64,000 nt of DNA. Source: Lates calcarifer (taxonomy: Eukaryota; Chordata; Actinopteri; Centropomidae). The DNA is taken from assembly GCF_001640805.2 (NCBI RefSeq), contig NC_066835.1:8488227-8552226 (forward strand), given 5' to 3'. A program made the position numbers and the translations under genes. Shown here piece by piece: positions 23,516 to 37,800 of this stretch; within the stretch, counting starts at the first letter, position 1, and each line of letters begins with the position of its first letter. The notes beneath the pieces were generated by a model. The model had not been told where the DNA came from. It saw only the letters and a list, made by a program, of their open reading frames with translations, and ran no database searches.

Positions 23516-24600
23516 ACGCCCCGTTCACATGACTAATCTAACGTCCTATCAAAAGTTACGTAGGTGAGTTAAATAAAGTTTAGTTTCAACTAACCTAGGC
23601 CATGAGCCCTTACCTTTTATCATCTTTCCATAATTATACAGAGATTATTCACAAAGCTGTGATGATACACTCAAATAAAATAAAGTAAAATCGATTTTAA
23701 AAAATCACCATCTCGCACAATAGCTGCAAAACTCCTACAGAGCTCCTTCACGAGTGAAAGGACTTTTTTAATCAAACCACAATCTTGGTCCTTGTAACTG
23801 TATACACTTTGTTGACTCATAAATCACCATAGACATAGAATGCATCTATTTAAATGTGATTAAAATCTCAGATTGACATGTACTAATGACATTAGAAACA
23901 TATTTCAGTGTTTCACGCCACTACCATTTTCTTCCTTCTCTCATGCCATGTTTGAAAATAAGATAAATAAACCAAACCACATGGAAGATACAACTTGGAC
24001 TCTAACAACAATTCACTCTGTCTTTTCCAACCGTTAACCTATACTCTGTTAACAAAGAGACAAGGATAACACACCATCCAGTTACTGTATATGAATGGAT
24101 CTAAACAACAACCATGACTAAAATCGTGAATCAAAATGAGTTCATTTCTGCTCATTTGTGGTATTTGTTAACAAACAAAATATTTTGAGTATATTGGTAT
24201 ATTTGAAATTTGAAGTAATGTAATTTCATATTAGATTCAGTTGCCCCATATCTGTGCATATGTTTCAAGTACATAATAATGCAAGTATACCAACACTGAA
24301 TGGTTGGCCTCACAAAGCCCAATGTGAAGGCACATCCTGAGGGAAGTGCAGGAGAGCCTGCCAGCAGAGGGCAGAATATAACTATCAGATGATGATGCTC
24401 CCAGGTAAACGAGTAGAACAGCCTACCAGCCCAACCCAGAGCACTACTCTCACAATGGAATGTAATGGAACAACTATAAATTAATGTGCTAATGTATGTC
24501 ATTATAGTGGTATAATTACTTGTTTGTGACTATATTACACACGGAAATGTGTGTGACTTGTGTAGAGAGTCCAACGCAGTTACTTTGGTGGTAACAAGGT
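23516..24600. other. Head-to-head intergenic region between dazl and dnah3
   Basis: About 1.1 kb separates the dazl leader from the dnah3 leader. The sequence is AT-rich, with no exon seen and no CpG island. It must contain the promoters of both genes. The only recognisable site is the X-box next to dnah3, annotated separately. Confidence 0.6.
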
Positions 24601-24607
24601 AGTTGGT

Positions 24608-24621
24608 GTTACCATGGAGAC
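24608..24621 (+). promoter_or_regulatory. RFX-type X-box upstream of dnah3
   Basis: GTTACCATGGAGAC fits the X-box bound by RFX2/RFX3 factors in promoters of ciliary genes: half-sites GTTACC and GGAGAC separated by AT, with the right half diverging from the ideal. It sits about 120 bp upstream of the leader-exon donor of dnah3, a ciliary motor gene, where such sites normally lie. It is about 1.1 kb from dazl. Confidence 0.7.
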
Positions 24622-24743
24622 GTTCCCGGATGACAACAGTGTTTTAGTTTACAGCAACGTGATGATTTCGCCCCAGTCAATGCATTGACAGGGCAAAACT
24701 AAACCCTTGGTAGCTGAAAATACTTTTGTTATTTGTACTATAG
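24622..24743 (+). other. dnah3: Probable 5'-UTR leader exon of dnah3
   Basis: A consensus donor (ATAG/GTAAGC) occurs at 24743/24744. An acceptor (CACTAATAG) precedes the exon at about 25021 that carries the first ATG. The transcription start is not visible, so the left boundary is arbitrary, set just after the X-box. Confidence 0.45.
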
Positions 24744-25034
24744 GTAAGCTGCCGATTAATACCTACCGCACTCCTCACCTTTTTCTGCTGACGGGAACTT
24801 TACATAAAACATTTAAGGTAATGCCACTCAGCAATTAATGAAATCCTGCCAGCATAACGTTACAGCGACCGAGAGAAGGTAACTGATATTAACGGTACAA
24901 CCGTGTTCTCAGTGTTGTTTGCTCTTTCACTTCTATGCTATATGGATATAAAACCAATTGTCCATCTTTTTTCATTCATACATTCAAGATATTTCTGTTT
25001 TTCCGTCCTGTCACTAATAGAAAAGCTGAGCAAG

Positions 25035-28000
25035 ATGGAACGACTGAAGCAGGTAACACTAACCTAGCTTGTGTTGGTTCGCAGTTTACAAATTAAAGTT
25101 GCAGTTTCACAGAACAATGTTGATATGTGGGCTGATTCTGAAATGAACTGTGCCCATTTGTATACATTTTGCAAGCTAATGGTGTGCACTCAGAGAAATG
25201 TAAAGGAAGAATTAAAGGCATATGTGTTTAACATATTTAGTCAACATTTTAAGTACTGCAAAATACATGGTGATTAACTGAATCTTGTGCAGCATGTGAA
25301 TCAATAAGGCTTATGAAAAAATATCAGTTATTTCATTCAATGTGGAAATAAAAGTGTGAGTGGTCATTTTGCCACCCTCTGTGTTTTTGTCTGAACTACA
25401 GATGGAGGATGACTCCATCTATAACATGAGTCAGAACAGAGGACATCCCTTCCCCCCACCTTTGCCCATAACTTGTAATGCAGAACCCTCAGAACTATAT
25501 CAAGTAAGAAAGTCAATCACTGTATCACACATGAATACTTTTTTCTCAAATATTTGGTAAGTTGTTAACCCTTGTGCCACCATCTTAACATTTACCTTAG
25601 ATAGTATCGAGGCACAGCCATTACCCACCTATCCTTCAGGTTGGTTCCTGGACTCTGGCAGTTCCTTTTAAAGAGCAGCGTCACCACCGTACTCCCAGTG
25701 AGTCTATTGCAAACAACTACAGCCCCTGTGCCCAGGGCCTGAGAATTAATAAACTCCAGCAGAGACGACAGACTCTCCGTCAGTCCTTGGCAAAATCAGC
25801 AGGGCGTTGTATCCTTTGAAGTTCCTCTCCATGGTCTGTGTGACTAAGTGAAGCCTGTCTGAAACTACCTGTGATTGAAATAACCTTTAGTGTCTGATGG
25901 TAATTTGTTATGAGAACACTTATTACTGCTCTGAAAACCTCTCAGAATTGATTTTTGATCTTAATGAGGTTGTCAGCGTCTATCCCACCTGGAAGTAAAC
26001 AAGCAATTACACCAAGAAGAAGGTAGTTATGCCGATAAAACAGCTAATTTCTGCAATACCTTATTTTTTATGATGCTCCTTTTTCTAGAAGCCCTTGATC
26101 TGATTCTTTCATGCTTTCACAGGGATACATCCCCTCATGCTGCTTCACTATCACCTCGGCCAAAGTCTAGATCAAGGAACCTTCACAGTCCCAGCAGCCG
26201 GCCTATGAGTCCTAAAGAGCAGCTGGATATCATACACAGCCAAGAGGAGAAGATGAAGGCCATGCAGGCAGAACCTAATGAGCGAGACCTAGAAGCAAGT
26301 ATCAGTTCTGAACTAGTCAGTTGCTGTTTAGAACATTTTAAGTCTCCTTTTTCTGACATATTGATGATCTTGACTTTACTCGCACAGAGGTATATGCACT
26401 ACATCACCACTGGTATCCCCAGCTCTGTGCTGGCCCCACAGCCACGCCAGCAGATGATGAACATCTTGTGCCTTCTGCCCTCTGACACTGAGGATTGTAG
26501 TAAAGACATCCAGATTATGAAGGATAACATGGAAGAAGAGATCAAAACAGATTATTACTTCAGTCTCAAGAGGAGCATAGGTATAAAACAATAGCTTCAG
26601 TAAAATTTGAGTGAATGGCAGTATTCTAGTATTCTGCCAATCTGTTCAATCTGTTTTGTCTTCTATCTTAATCCTTGCCAGTGGACTACATTCTTATGGA
26701 TCCATCTGAGCGCCAGCGACTGTCCATATCTGGCATCCCCAAGCCCTTTCCGAGGAGGGTTATTCGTGCACCAGTGCCCTGGGCAACTAGTTACAGGGAG
26801 GCCCATGTGTGGCAAAGCCAACATCTGTTTACTGTCAGTCACATTATGATCCTACTGCAAGATGTCTGGCTAAACAGGTAATACAGACATGTAATGTACC
26901 TAATACCTAAATGAGTAAATGACATGGACACAGGCACAGAGGAAACACATACTCTCACCAGCTAATGCAACTCATTTTCCTTTACAGCTAGTTCACCAGA
27001 GTGTATGACACAACATGGGCATGGTGGTGTGATGTTGAATTTCTCTATTAGTGAAGAAGTAAAACAAAAAATGAGTGAATATTAACTCATAATTTTTAAA
27101 TCTTATTTCAGCTTCTCTTCCTTGAGATTCGTCAGACTTGAGGATCTTTTCTCCACCAGCCTCCCCCTCCTGCCATCTGAGTTTGAAGAGTTTGTCCAGA
27201 GACAGTGCCAAACCACCAGAGAAGAACTGATCCAAAAGTAAGTAACGCCAGCTTAGTCTCAAAACAGCCAGTCTGTCAGTGAAGCCATAAGCTGATGTCC
27301 AGACTTAATCAATGTAGTGTCTTCTCATTAGTGTATAGGTCTGCAGTATGTACACAACCAATGCAGCTAATCCTGTTGTAGGTGCAGGCTCAAGTTTCCA
27401 CCTTGTCCACTTTGTTGGACTCATGTCAGGCTGCCTATCAGGGGATTGCTTTACACAGTTCCTCAGTTGAGGATTGCATTGCACCCTTTGTTGCATGCCT
27501 GTTGTATAGCCTGTTAGACCATGTAGCAGCCCTGTAGAATGTCTGGCTGCATGACTGAAATATGAGACATTGTAATTTGTAGAAACTGGCTGCTGTTTGT
27601 TTATTTTCATGTTTGTAATTTGTACCTGCCTGGATACCATTATTCTACCATAGCTCAGTTTCCCATGCCAGCCATACTCAATCCAGGGGACATTATGAGT
27701 CTCTGTGGGGCTGGGTAAATGTCAGTACGTGCCAGAAAATAAATAAAATATATAAAAACTGCAGTAACTACTACAGTCAGTGAAGCTTTTATTGAGTAGA
27801 CATCATTTTGTAGAATCGGAAACAGAAAACTGTGCTGGGAGTGCTCCAGGCATTCTATAACCAGATACAGCCATGGATATGAAAAAGAATAATGATCCCC
27901 AGTGTTATGTGGCATAAAAAAATCCAGTCCAGGCACACATTTGGTTTGGATTTGTGAGTTTGAGTTTTCAATTATAAATATTGCAGATTTTTAGAAAGGA

Positions 28001-31000
28001 GCAAATTGGTTTTAAATCAGTTTTCACCCTGATTTTATGTCACCATGCACCCATATTTGTGATGTCTCCTTCTGTAAACATTTCAATAAATGAAGCTCTC
28101 GTCTAACAACTGTAATTCAGAAAAGTAATTCTTAGTAAGACAAGTGAGGAGAAAACGGTCAAAACAATGAGCAGTAGACAGTCCGCTATAGTCACTTTGT
28201 GTAAGTAAAATACAAGAAATATTTAATATAAAGAGATGTTGCATTGCAAATATTTATTTATTTTATTGTAACCATCTACCTCCAGGTGGCTGCCTCACTG
28301 TGCATCACTGTTTGACACCTTCGAGGACCTGTGGCTGCCCTTCATACCCAAGAGTGAGCAGGTTGCTCCAGTTGGCGTCCAGGAGTTCTTCAACTGTGTG
28401 GCTGCTCTCATGTCATTACAACTCCGAAGCCTCGTCATAGAATCATTACAGGACCTGCTGTATTTCTTCACAATATATGAGGTTAGTTAAAATGTCTGTT
28501 TTAAATCATTTGAGCAGGTACCCAAACATTTTGTTGCTTTTCAAAATTCAGACTTCACTTCTGATTCGACTGTGTTCCTTTATCATTATCTGGCCTGTGT
28601 TCTGTGTCCCTCAGGAAGGCAATGACTTTGGCGAGGTGTTTGATGAGATGAGGTATGTTCAGCCTCAGGTGCTGGTGGTTAAGCTACAAGTGAACGAGCC
28701 TGACATTGACTTCAGTCCAAGCTTCCAGGAATGTTGGGAGGTTGTTCGTAGAGCCTTCATGGAAATTATCAAGACTGCTGAAAAGCTTCCAAGGGTACAG
28801 TGTTCCCTCAGCACCACAAACTGCTATCAATTTTATTTTACAGAATGTTGCCTATGTTTTGTAATTTAGTATGACACACATGCATATATTATGTGACTGA
28901 CACTTGATGCTTGTTTGGCCAGGTGGAATGTATCCTCTTTCCCGATATCAAGAACTTGTACCTACGCACCGTGGGTCCTGATGAATCGCTGGTTACAAAC
29001 ATAATCAACAAAGCTAAGGATGTTTTCAACAACAACACTGTTGGACCTAAAAAGTAACGACACATCAACTGTACTTACATGTCTTTGGATTATTTTGATA
29101 AAACAGCAAGTGTGAAGGATCTGCTAATACTACATTTCATTTTTTAGGTATTTGAATGTGTACCAAAAATACAGCAATCTGCTGGACAATACAGCAAAGC
29201 AGGAGATATCACTATTCCTCAAAGAGAAGCACTCATTAGAGGGATTTACCAGGGTAATTAAATCTTTCCATCTAAAATCTACACCACACTCTCTGTTTCT
29301 CAAGTGGCATCTACCTTCTACTTGCTTCACCAAGTCCTCTCTCCCTCTCTCAATATTCAGAAAATTGACAGCATTAATCACTTGTGGAAGGAGATCGCCT
29401 TGCTGCCTATTACGGTGCCCCTGTCCATGTTTTGTCTGTATGCCGGCAAGCTGAATGAAGACCTGTGTGACCGTGCTGCAAGGCTGAAAGACAAGATCAT
29501 CATGTTTGAAGTGGAGGAGAACCGAGAGCTTAACAAGCGGTAAGAGAAAGCTCTTGTGGCTTAGTATACTGTATGCATGATTATGTTTACATAAATTTAA
29601 AGAGACATGACATTAACTACCAGCTATTATTCTTTCACAGGATCTGTCAAAAATATGAGGAGATTACAGAGACCGTCAGAAGCACCCCAGAAACCACAGA
29701 GGAGCTGGTGTCTCTCAACCTGTACATTAAAAAGACCAGCGAGGTGACCGTTCACAAGCTGTTAGATGAGATTGATGAAGCGACATACCGCCTCAGCTTC
29801 CTCCTTGACTATGCCACTCTGCCATGTATGTGAAACCCCTCAATTACAGTTGAAAGAAATGATGTTTAATGTGCACAAATGCTACCATATATGACATTTT
29901 AAAAACCTTTCCCTTATATTTGTAGCTAGACCATATTCAGATCCATATAATAATATGTACCACTATGGGAGGAATGCAATTATTAATATTTGTCTATTCT
30001 TTGGCTGTTTTTCTCTCTTTCTCCAGCCGATGACTTGAGGCTGAACTCCCGTGTTTTTCAGTGGCCCCATCAGATTCTGACTGAGCTTGATGACAGCAAG
30101 ACTCGTTTGGTCACCACAAGAGAACAGGCTGAGGACTATCTCCAGCAGAGGTTACAGAATAAACACTTTTATACAAAGTGCATCCACAATAGCCAAATGT
30201 GGTGTTTGACACTTGTTTGTCTTTCACCAGCTTCACTCAAGCTCCTCACAGTCTCCAAAATGACATATTTTGTGGCTCCAGTGTCATATACACTATGTCC
30301 AGTTTTTTCCCTCTAATTGTATTCTGAAAATTACTAGCATGTGTGGGAGAAAAGTTAAAGTCTGTGTTCCCTGACACAACTGACTGTAAAAACAGACCAC
30401 TGAAATAACAACTGCTATATTTCCATTTCACTATATCAGGATATTCAACTTTGACCAGAGGCTGCAGGATGTGGACAAACAGATACAGGCCTTTAAAAAG
30501 AAAGAAGTGATGAACATGGATGAGATGAAGAACAACGTGGGAAATCTCTCTCAAATCACTGCCAACCTTGAGGCTGCTGTCACTGAACTAGAGGTAGCAC
30601 AGTGCAAGACTAAAGTATACTTTTCGATACCACAAATACACATGCGGTGTCCTGTTTTTTGAACATGCAGTAACAGTACAGATAGCTTTGATTACCCAAA
30701 CACAACACAGGATCTCTCTTTATCCTGAAAATCATATTTCAGATGGTAGTTAGAAAAAGTTTATATATTTATCTTTATATTTTTATTTTATGTAGGTTAT
30801 CAACAACGAGCAGACTTTACTGGAGAAGGAGCAGAGCCAGTTCCCAATGCTGCAAGTTCTGATAGCTGACAAACAGCCATATGAACAGCTCTGGAGCACG
30901 GCGCTTAACTTTCAGAGCATGTCAGAAGTGTGGATGAATGGTAGATAACACACCCATTTCTTTTTTGTCACAGCTACGGTGCTGTGATTGTATTTTAAAA

Positions 31001-34000
31001 GCTCTACTGGTGGCACACAGCAAGTGCTGCCAGAATGCATAGTTGTTTTCATGTATATCCGTTATCATTTAATTCCTAGGTCCTTTCCGAAACCTGGACG
31101 CTGAGAAAATATCTGATGAACTGGATATCATGTGGAGGACCATGCATAAACTGACCAAGTCTTTCTCTAGTCTTCCCGGGCCTTGTCGTGTGGCCAAAAG
31201 CTTCAAAAGCAAAATAGACCAGTTCAAGCAGCACCTACCCATCCTGACAACCATCTGTAACCCAGGCATCAAAGACCGCCACTGGGAGAAGGTCAGCTGA
31301 ATCCTTTTTTCTGGTTTTATTAGATCATCTGACAGTCACAGAAATCCATTGTCAGATTTGCTTTGTAAGGACAGAGCATCTTCTGTGATCCATGAAGCTG
31401 ATGTGAATAATTCATAACACTTTTGTCTGCCTACAGATTAGCAGCATTGTGTGCTTTGAAGTCAAACCAGATATGAACAGCTCACTGCTAAACATGTTGG
31501 ACCTGGGGCTATCCAAGTACTCTGACAAGTAAGACGCTTTACTTTCATTAAAGCATGTTGGAATACACGTAACGAGCAAAACACAGTATAATTAGAAAAC
31601 CATGGTTTGTAAGAAAAAGTGATGAGTTTTTTTTTTAAAATTCCACTCTAGGATGGAAGAGATTGGAGCATCAGCCAGTAAGGAGCACTCTCTGGAAAAA
31701 TCCATGGAGAAGATGAAAAGTGAATGGGCTGACCTCCGGTTCTCTTTCACTCAATACCGAGATACAGTAAGACAAACAAACATATACAGAATAAAGAATT
31801 ACATCTTGAATGTTATGGCTGCTTATGCTGGTGTCACTGGTTACATTAACTTGAACTAAATACACCTATTATTTTATCATAGGATACCAATATTATATCA
31901 GCTGTGGATGACATACAAGTGCTTCTGGATGACCACATTATTAAGACACAGACCATGCGGGGTTCACCTTTCATTAAGCCAATAGAGACTGCATGTAAGG
32001 TAAGACATGGGAACACAAAATATGCTTTGTCCACTTAAGAGGGTGACACATGAGTAACGGGATAAAGCTTTTGCTGTGTAGGTCGGTAGGTATGAATACT
32101 AGATGAGTCATAGTACACTTGGTTTTGAGAGGATTACGTTGATGTCTCCTTTCTTTCTTTGCTGAATGGAATGGAACAATAGCACTGGTTATTTATACTG
32201 CTGCCATAACACTGTTGTTCCACATCTAAAAGACTGGGTGACCTCTGTATGAGGATTTGCGGATAAATCACACATATCACTGGTCTGGTGGACATACATG
32301 TTATATGCTATACATCCTACAGGTGGGTGTGGAGGACATCATTATAAGAGTGATCATTCTAACATGATATAGTATTTTGATTTTCACTTAAATGCTTTCG
32401 ATAATGCATATCAAGGTCAACAAACATTAGAGTCTGTGTGATTTTAAAAAAAAATTATGCCTGTGCCTCTGCCACACACAGCAATAAAGATAACTCTTTG
32501 TATTTGTGTTGCAATAAGAGGTGGTCTGAGCAGGTGGCAATGCGAGCACAATTTCATGCCACAAGTAACAAAATTACCTGATCTGCATGGACACAGTCTC
32601 AGCTGTGCTGTTCCACCCAAAAGTGGCTGCGTTTGAGGCCATAAACTTACTAAAAATGCCTTGGAGATGATTTTAGTTTTAATAGAATCACTGCACAGTA
32701 ATCTTCTCAATTCAAATAAATTTTTATAGAGTTGCTTTTATGTGATACTATTGTATATTATAGTTGATCTGAGTATTGTATATTATAATATATTGAGTAT
32801 TTATGTTTGATTAATGTAGCACTTTGTAAACTGTACTTTAGAAATGCTACAACTACAAGATATAACAATATCTTGATAGTTCAATTTTCTCCTTAGCAAT
32901 GGGAGGACAAGCTGGTGAGTATGCAGGACATCCTCGACTCCATGTTGAAGTGTCAGTCTACTTGGCTCTACCTCGAACCGATCTTCAGCTCTGAGGACAT
33001 CATTGCTCAGATGCCTGAGGAGGGACGCAAGTTTGGCATTGTGGATAGCTACTGGAAGAATATCATCGCAGAGGCTGTAAGATCCTCTTGACATGCAGTT
33101 TCCTGTCTTTTAGTTTGCGTAAATGGATCAAATGCACTTTGCTTTGACGTCTCTGTGATTATGCTGATCCAGGTTAAAGATACGCGTGTGCTGGTGGCTA
33201 CAGGCCAGCCCAACATGCTGGAACGTCTGCAGGAGTCCAATGTGTTTCTGGATGACATCCAAAAAGGCCTCAATACCTATTTGGAAAAGAAGAGACTCTA
33301 TTTCCCAAGGTTTTACTATTAGTATAAGTAGTAATAGCACTAATGATTCTTTTGACTATTTTGTTTATAAGCCAAATTGCATTTTTCAGGTTCTTGTAGA
33401 GTGTTTCAGTTTTCTCTCTCTTCTTCATTGTTTTCATATTCCCAGGTTCTTCTTTCTCTCAAATGACGAGCTGCTGGAGATTCTGTCACAGACCAAAGAC
33501 CCACTGTGTGTGCAGCCTCACCTGAAGAAATGCTTCGAGGGCATCGCCAAACTGGAGTTCACTGAGGACATGGAGATCATTGGCATGATCAGCTCTGAGA
33601 AGGAGACTGTGCCCTTCACAGAAAAGATTTATCCAGCCCAAGCCAAGGTACAGAACAGACTGTGTCTGTGTAAATGATGTCAGTAGCTGTTACATATATT
33701 TTAATATTAAATGGATTATATTGTTGAGCATAATATGGTTAACATTCTGTATGTGGTATACTGTTACTGTTTTATTTTTAGGGTATGGTGGAGAAGTGGC
33801 TGCTGCAGGTGGAGAACTTAATGCTCAAGAGTGTTCGTCATGTTATCCATCAAGGAGTGATACAGTATACAGAGGTATTTGGGGATATCATTTTATTTTT
33901 GAATCTGTGATGATTGATAGTAGATGTAGGTAAGTTCTGTCGGTAAGTTGTAACACACACTGTAGTCTTGTTGTGACTGGGATGGTATCATTTTATCAGT

Positions 34001-34805
34001 TTGTTTTTTTCATGAAGCCAGCCATCAGTTCTTTGGAACAGTAATAGAATGTAGGGTGATAAAAGATGAGGACAGAGTATTTATCATTACCATTTGTTGT
34101 GGTCCAGATCAAGCATTTTTCACCTCATATCTTTTATTGAACATTGCCATTTTTACTGTAGGTGCCCAGGAAGAAGTGGGTGCTGCAGTGGCCCGGCCAA
34201 GTTGTCATTTGTGCCTCCTCCATCTTTTGGACAAGTGAAGTGTCTGAGGCCATCCAAACCAACTCCCTGCCTGTTAGTTTTTAGATCTATCAGTGCATCT
34301 TCTGCTAACTTCCACATAGTGTAGACAGATAACTTCTGAGATGATCAAATACATTACACTGTAGTCTAACTCTGACCCTCTGACCTTCAATTCCAAAGGC
34401 CTATGTAGAGAAGTGTAACGCCCAGATTGCTGACATTGTGGAGCTAGTGCGTGGGAAACTCCCAGGAGGGGCAAGGATGACCCTTGGTGCCCTTACTGTG
34501 ATTGATGTTCATGGTAATATCCAAATATCAAATATTCTGTCAATGCTTATAAGACATTTTAAAGTAATGTAGTCTAGTCTCCTGATTAAATCAACTCCTC
34601 TCCTAGCTCGAGATGTTGTGGCAAAACTGGCAGAGGACCGCATCTCCTCGTTAAATGACTTTGCATGGATTTCTCAGCTGCGTTACTTCTGGGAGGGCGG
34701 AGATGTGATGCTGCGCATGATCACCACATGCTTGAAATATGGCTATGAATATCTGGGCAACTCCCCTCGTCTGGTCATCACACCACTTACAGACCGCTGC
34801 TACAG
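25035..34805 (+). other. dnah3: dnah3 exons 1-28: N-terminal tail and linker
   Basis: Exons: 25035-25052, 25402-25503, 25640-25808, 25977-26022, 26123-26315, 26388-26580, 26682-26877, 27112-27237, 28286-28481, 28615-28794, 28923-29053, 29148-29253, 29361-29539, 29641-29825, 30027-30150, 30440-30593, 30796-30940, 31080-31291, 31437-31528, 31652-31766, 31883-31999, 32897-33076, 33173-33309, 33446-33647, 33782-33874, 34162-34272, 34399-34513, 34607-34805. Each phase checks with the next. Exon 3's donor, all of exon 4 and the exon 5 donor are the least certain. Conserved linker phrases include [25 protein letters not shown] and [13 protein letters not shown]. The introns at 27238-28285 and 32000-32896 hold nothing I recognise. 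Confidence 0.85.
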
Positions 34806-37800
34806 GTAAATTACAGATACTAGTCCTTTTATCTGGATGGAGAACTGCAAAATACAATGTCATGGTATAAATTACTCTTTTCTAACACACTGTAACTTCT
34901 AAAGTTAATTTAGATATCCAAGATGTGAAGTTCTTTCATAGTATCATTTGTTCAAATACCACAGAACTCTAATGGGAGCTTTGAAGTTGAACTTGGGAGG
35001 AGCTCCTGAGGGTCCTGCAGGAACTGGCAAAACTGAGACCACAAAAGATCTGGCAAAAGCTTTGGCTAAACAGGTACACAAAATTGTTTTCAGTAAGACA
35101 CTGATCTGCATTTTCTTTGTGTTTTATTTTGTTTTTTCTTAGTACTGATATTAAATGTACTATATGTTTCCAGTGTGTGGTTTTTAACTGTTCCGATGGT
35201 CTGGACTACAAGGCCATGAGTAAGTTCTTCAAAGGGCTGGCTCAGTCTGGAGCTTGGGCCTGCTTTGATGAGTTCAATCGTATTGAGGTAAGCACTACCA
35301 TTGTTATAGTGATTAAATCTGTGTTTATCCATTGAGCTTTACCCAAATAACTTATCTGCTTCAAATAAATCATAGTTTAAGATTAATAAAAATATATCCC
35401 GTTAAGTTCTTCCAACTCAGGAAGTCAGCCAAACTTGGATCATCAATGGCTGCAACTCAGCAGGCTGTAGAGACAGTGTTTTTGCTTTTATGTTAACCTG
35501 GACAGATTGCAACTCATACAAAACAATACTGGTACAGCTTTATATAACTCCATAGATTAGTTCTTTTTTTTTTCTTCGAACTTAAAGTTCCATGCGTATA
35601 CATCACAGGTGGAGGTGCTTTCTGTGGTGGCTCAGCAGGTCCTCTGCATACAACGGGCCATTGCCAAGAATCTGAAAACCTTCTTGTTTGAGGGGACGGA
35701 GCTGTCACTCAACCCAACCTGCTCTGTCTTCATCACCATGAACCCTGGTTATGCAGGCAGGGCTGAGCTCCCTGACAACCTGAAGGTGCATCACTTTAGC
35801 ACTGTAGTATGGTGTTAAACAATGGATCACAGTCTGATAAGGAGTATACAATTTGTAAATGTTACAAAATTTTCCAGCTATAGAGAGTAACATCCTAACC
35901 TGCCAATCATGTCTTGCAGGCTCTTTTCCGCACAGTGGCTATGATGGTCCCAGATTATTGTCTCATTGGAGAGATCTCACTATACTCTATGGGCTTCATT
36001 GAATCTCGCAGGTATGAGGGAAAAATGTCTTGCACCAAATATTTTTAGTGAGAATATTGTTTTCTGAGCGAGAATTGGTTGGTTCATCTACCAAAACAAA
36101 ACCTCTTGTTTCAATTTTAATGACAGTCTGGCCCAGAAGATTGTGGCCACCTACCGTTTGTGCTCTGAGCAGCTGTCCTCCCAGCACCACTACGACTATG
36201 GTATGCGAGCTGTGAAGTCTGTGCTGACTGCAGCAGGGAATTTGAAGCTGAAGTACCCAGAGGAGAATGAGAGTGTGCTGCTGCTTAGGGCACTGATGGA
36301 CGTCAACATGGCCAAGTTTCTGGCACAGGATGTGCCTCTGTTTCAGGTGACAAATTTTGTACCAAATCAAATTGCAATTGTGTTGGCTTTTCTTTTCTAT
36401 GTATGCATCTGTTGGTTTACCAATTGTTCAGTTCAAGTCTCCTGCTGCTGCCCACAGGGTATCATCTCTGATTTATTCCCTGGGGTTGTCCTTCCAAAGC
36501 CAGACTATGATCTCCTCCTCAAGGCTCTAAATGACAACATTGCTAAGCTCAACCTCCAGCCTGTCCCATGGTTCATTGGCAAAATTATCCAGGTACCAAG
36601 GAGAAGTATTGCTTTGTGATACATAAGACTCACGAAATGGGTTTGGCAAGTTGTTATACTACAACCAGATAAATGTACTATAATTATGTGTAGGTGTATG
36701 AGATGATGTTGGTGCGCCATGGCTTTATGATAGTGGGAGACCCTCTCGGAGGAAAAACTTGTGCTTATAAAGTCCTTGCTGCTGCCCTTGGAGACCTTTA
36801 CAAAGGTAGCTTATTCGGTAGCTTATTGTTCACCATTTACCTACTTGATTTCCATTTTAATAATTAATTTTTGCTATTATTTTGTATAACTTTTTATACT
36901 CTCTAATTCTCCTTATTTAGCCAATCTGATGGAGGAGTTTGCAGTGAACTACTGCATCATCAACCCCAAGGCCATCACCATGGGCCAGCTGTATGGCTGC
37001 TTCGATCCCGTCAGCCATGAGTGGTCTGATGGTGTCCTGGCCACCTCCTACAGGGATCAGGCTATTTCCACCTCAGAAAATCGACAATGGATTATCTTTG
37101 ATGGGCCCATTGATGCTGTCTGGATTGAAAACATGAATACTGTGCTGGATGACAACAAGAAGGTATCGGCCATTTTGATGTCGTTTTTTTTTTCATCTCA
37201 ACTGAACTGATAACCAGATTATCATGATATTTGGTGTGCATACTAAAGGATCTACCATCTGATTTACCTCCCTCAAACAAGAAGCCTCTATTGTGTTCAC
37301 TCTGCTAGCTTTGTCTGATGAGTGGTGAAATAATCCAGATGAGTCCCAAGATGAGCCTGATCTTCGAACCTGCTGACCTGGAGCAAGCCTCCCCGGCAAC
37401 TGTCAGTAGGTAAGCAACACAGACAGAGGCTGCACCAGCAACTGTAGTATATAAACCCAAAGCATATGTTTTGAAAGCTCTAGAAAAAAATTACTGTATT
37501 GTGTTTTTTTTTTTGCAACCCTTTGTCTGAAGGTGTGGAATGATCTACTTGGAACCTCAGCAGCTGGGCTGGACTCCTTTCAGAGACTCTTACATGAACA
37601 CATTGCCTGAAAGCCTGAGCACTGAACATAGAGAGCTGGTAAAATTACAAGCATACATGTCTTGATTAGCTCAGTGGTAGCCTTTTATGTTACTTGTATG
37701 TCCTTTAAGATCTATGATGTATCTTATTTCTGCTTGTTTGATCTTAACATCCCATAGATCGTGGATCTGTTTGATTGGTTAGTTCAGCCCTGTTTGGACT

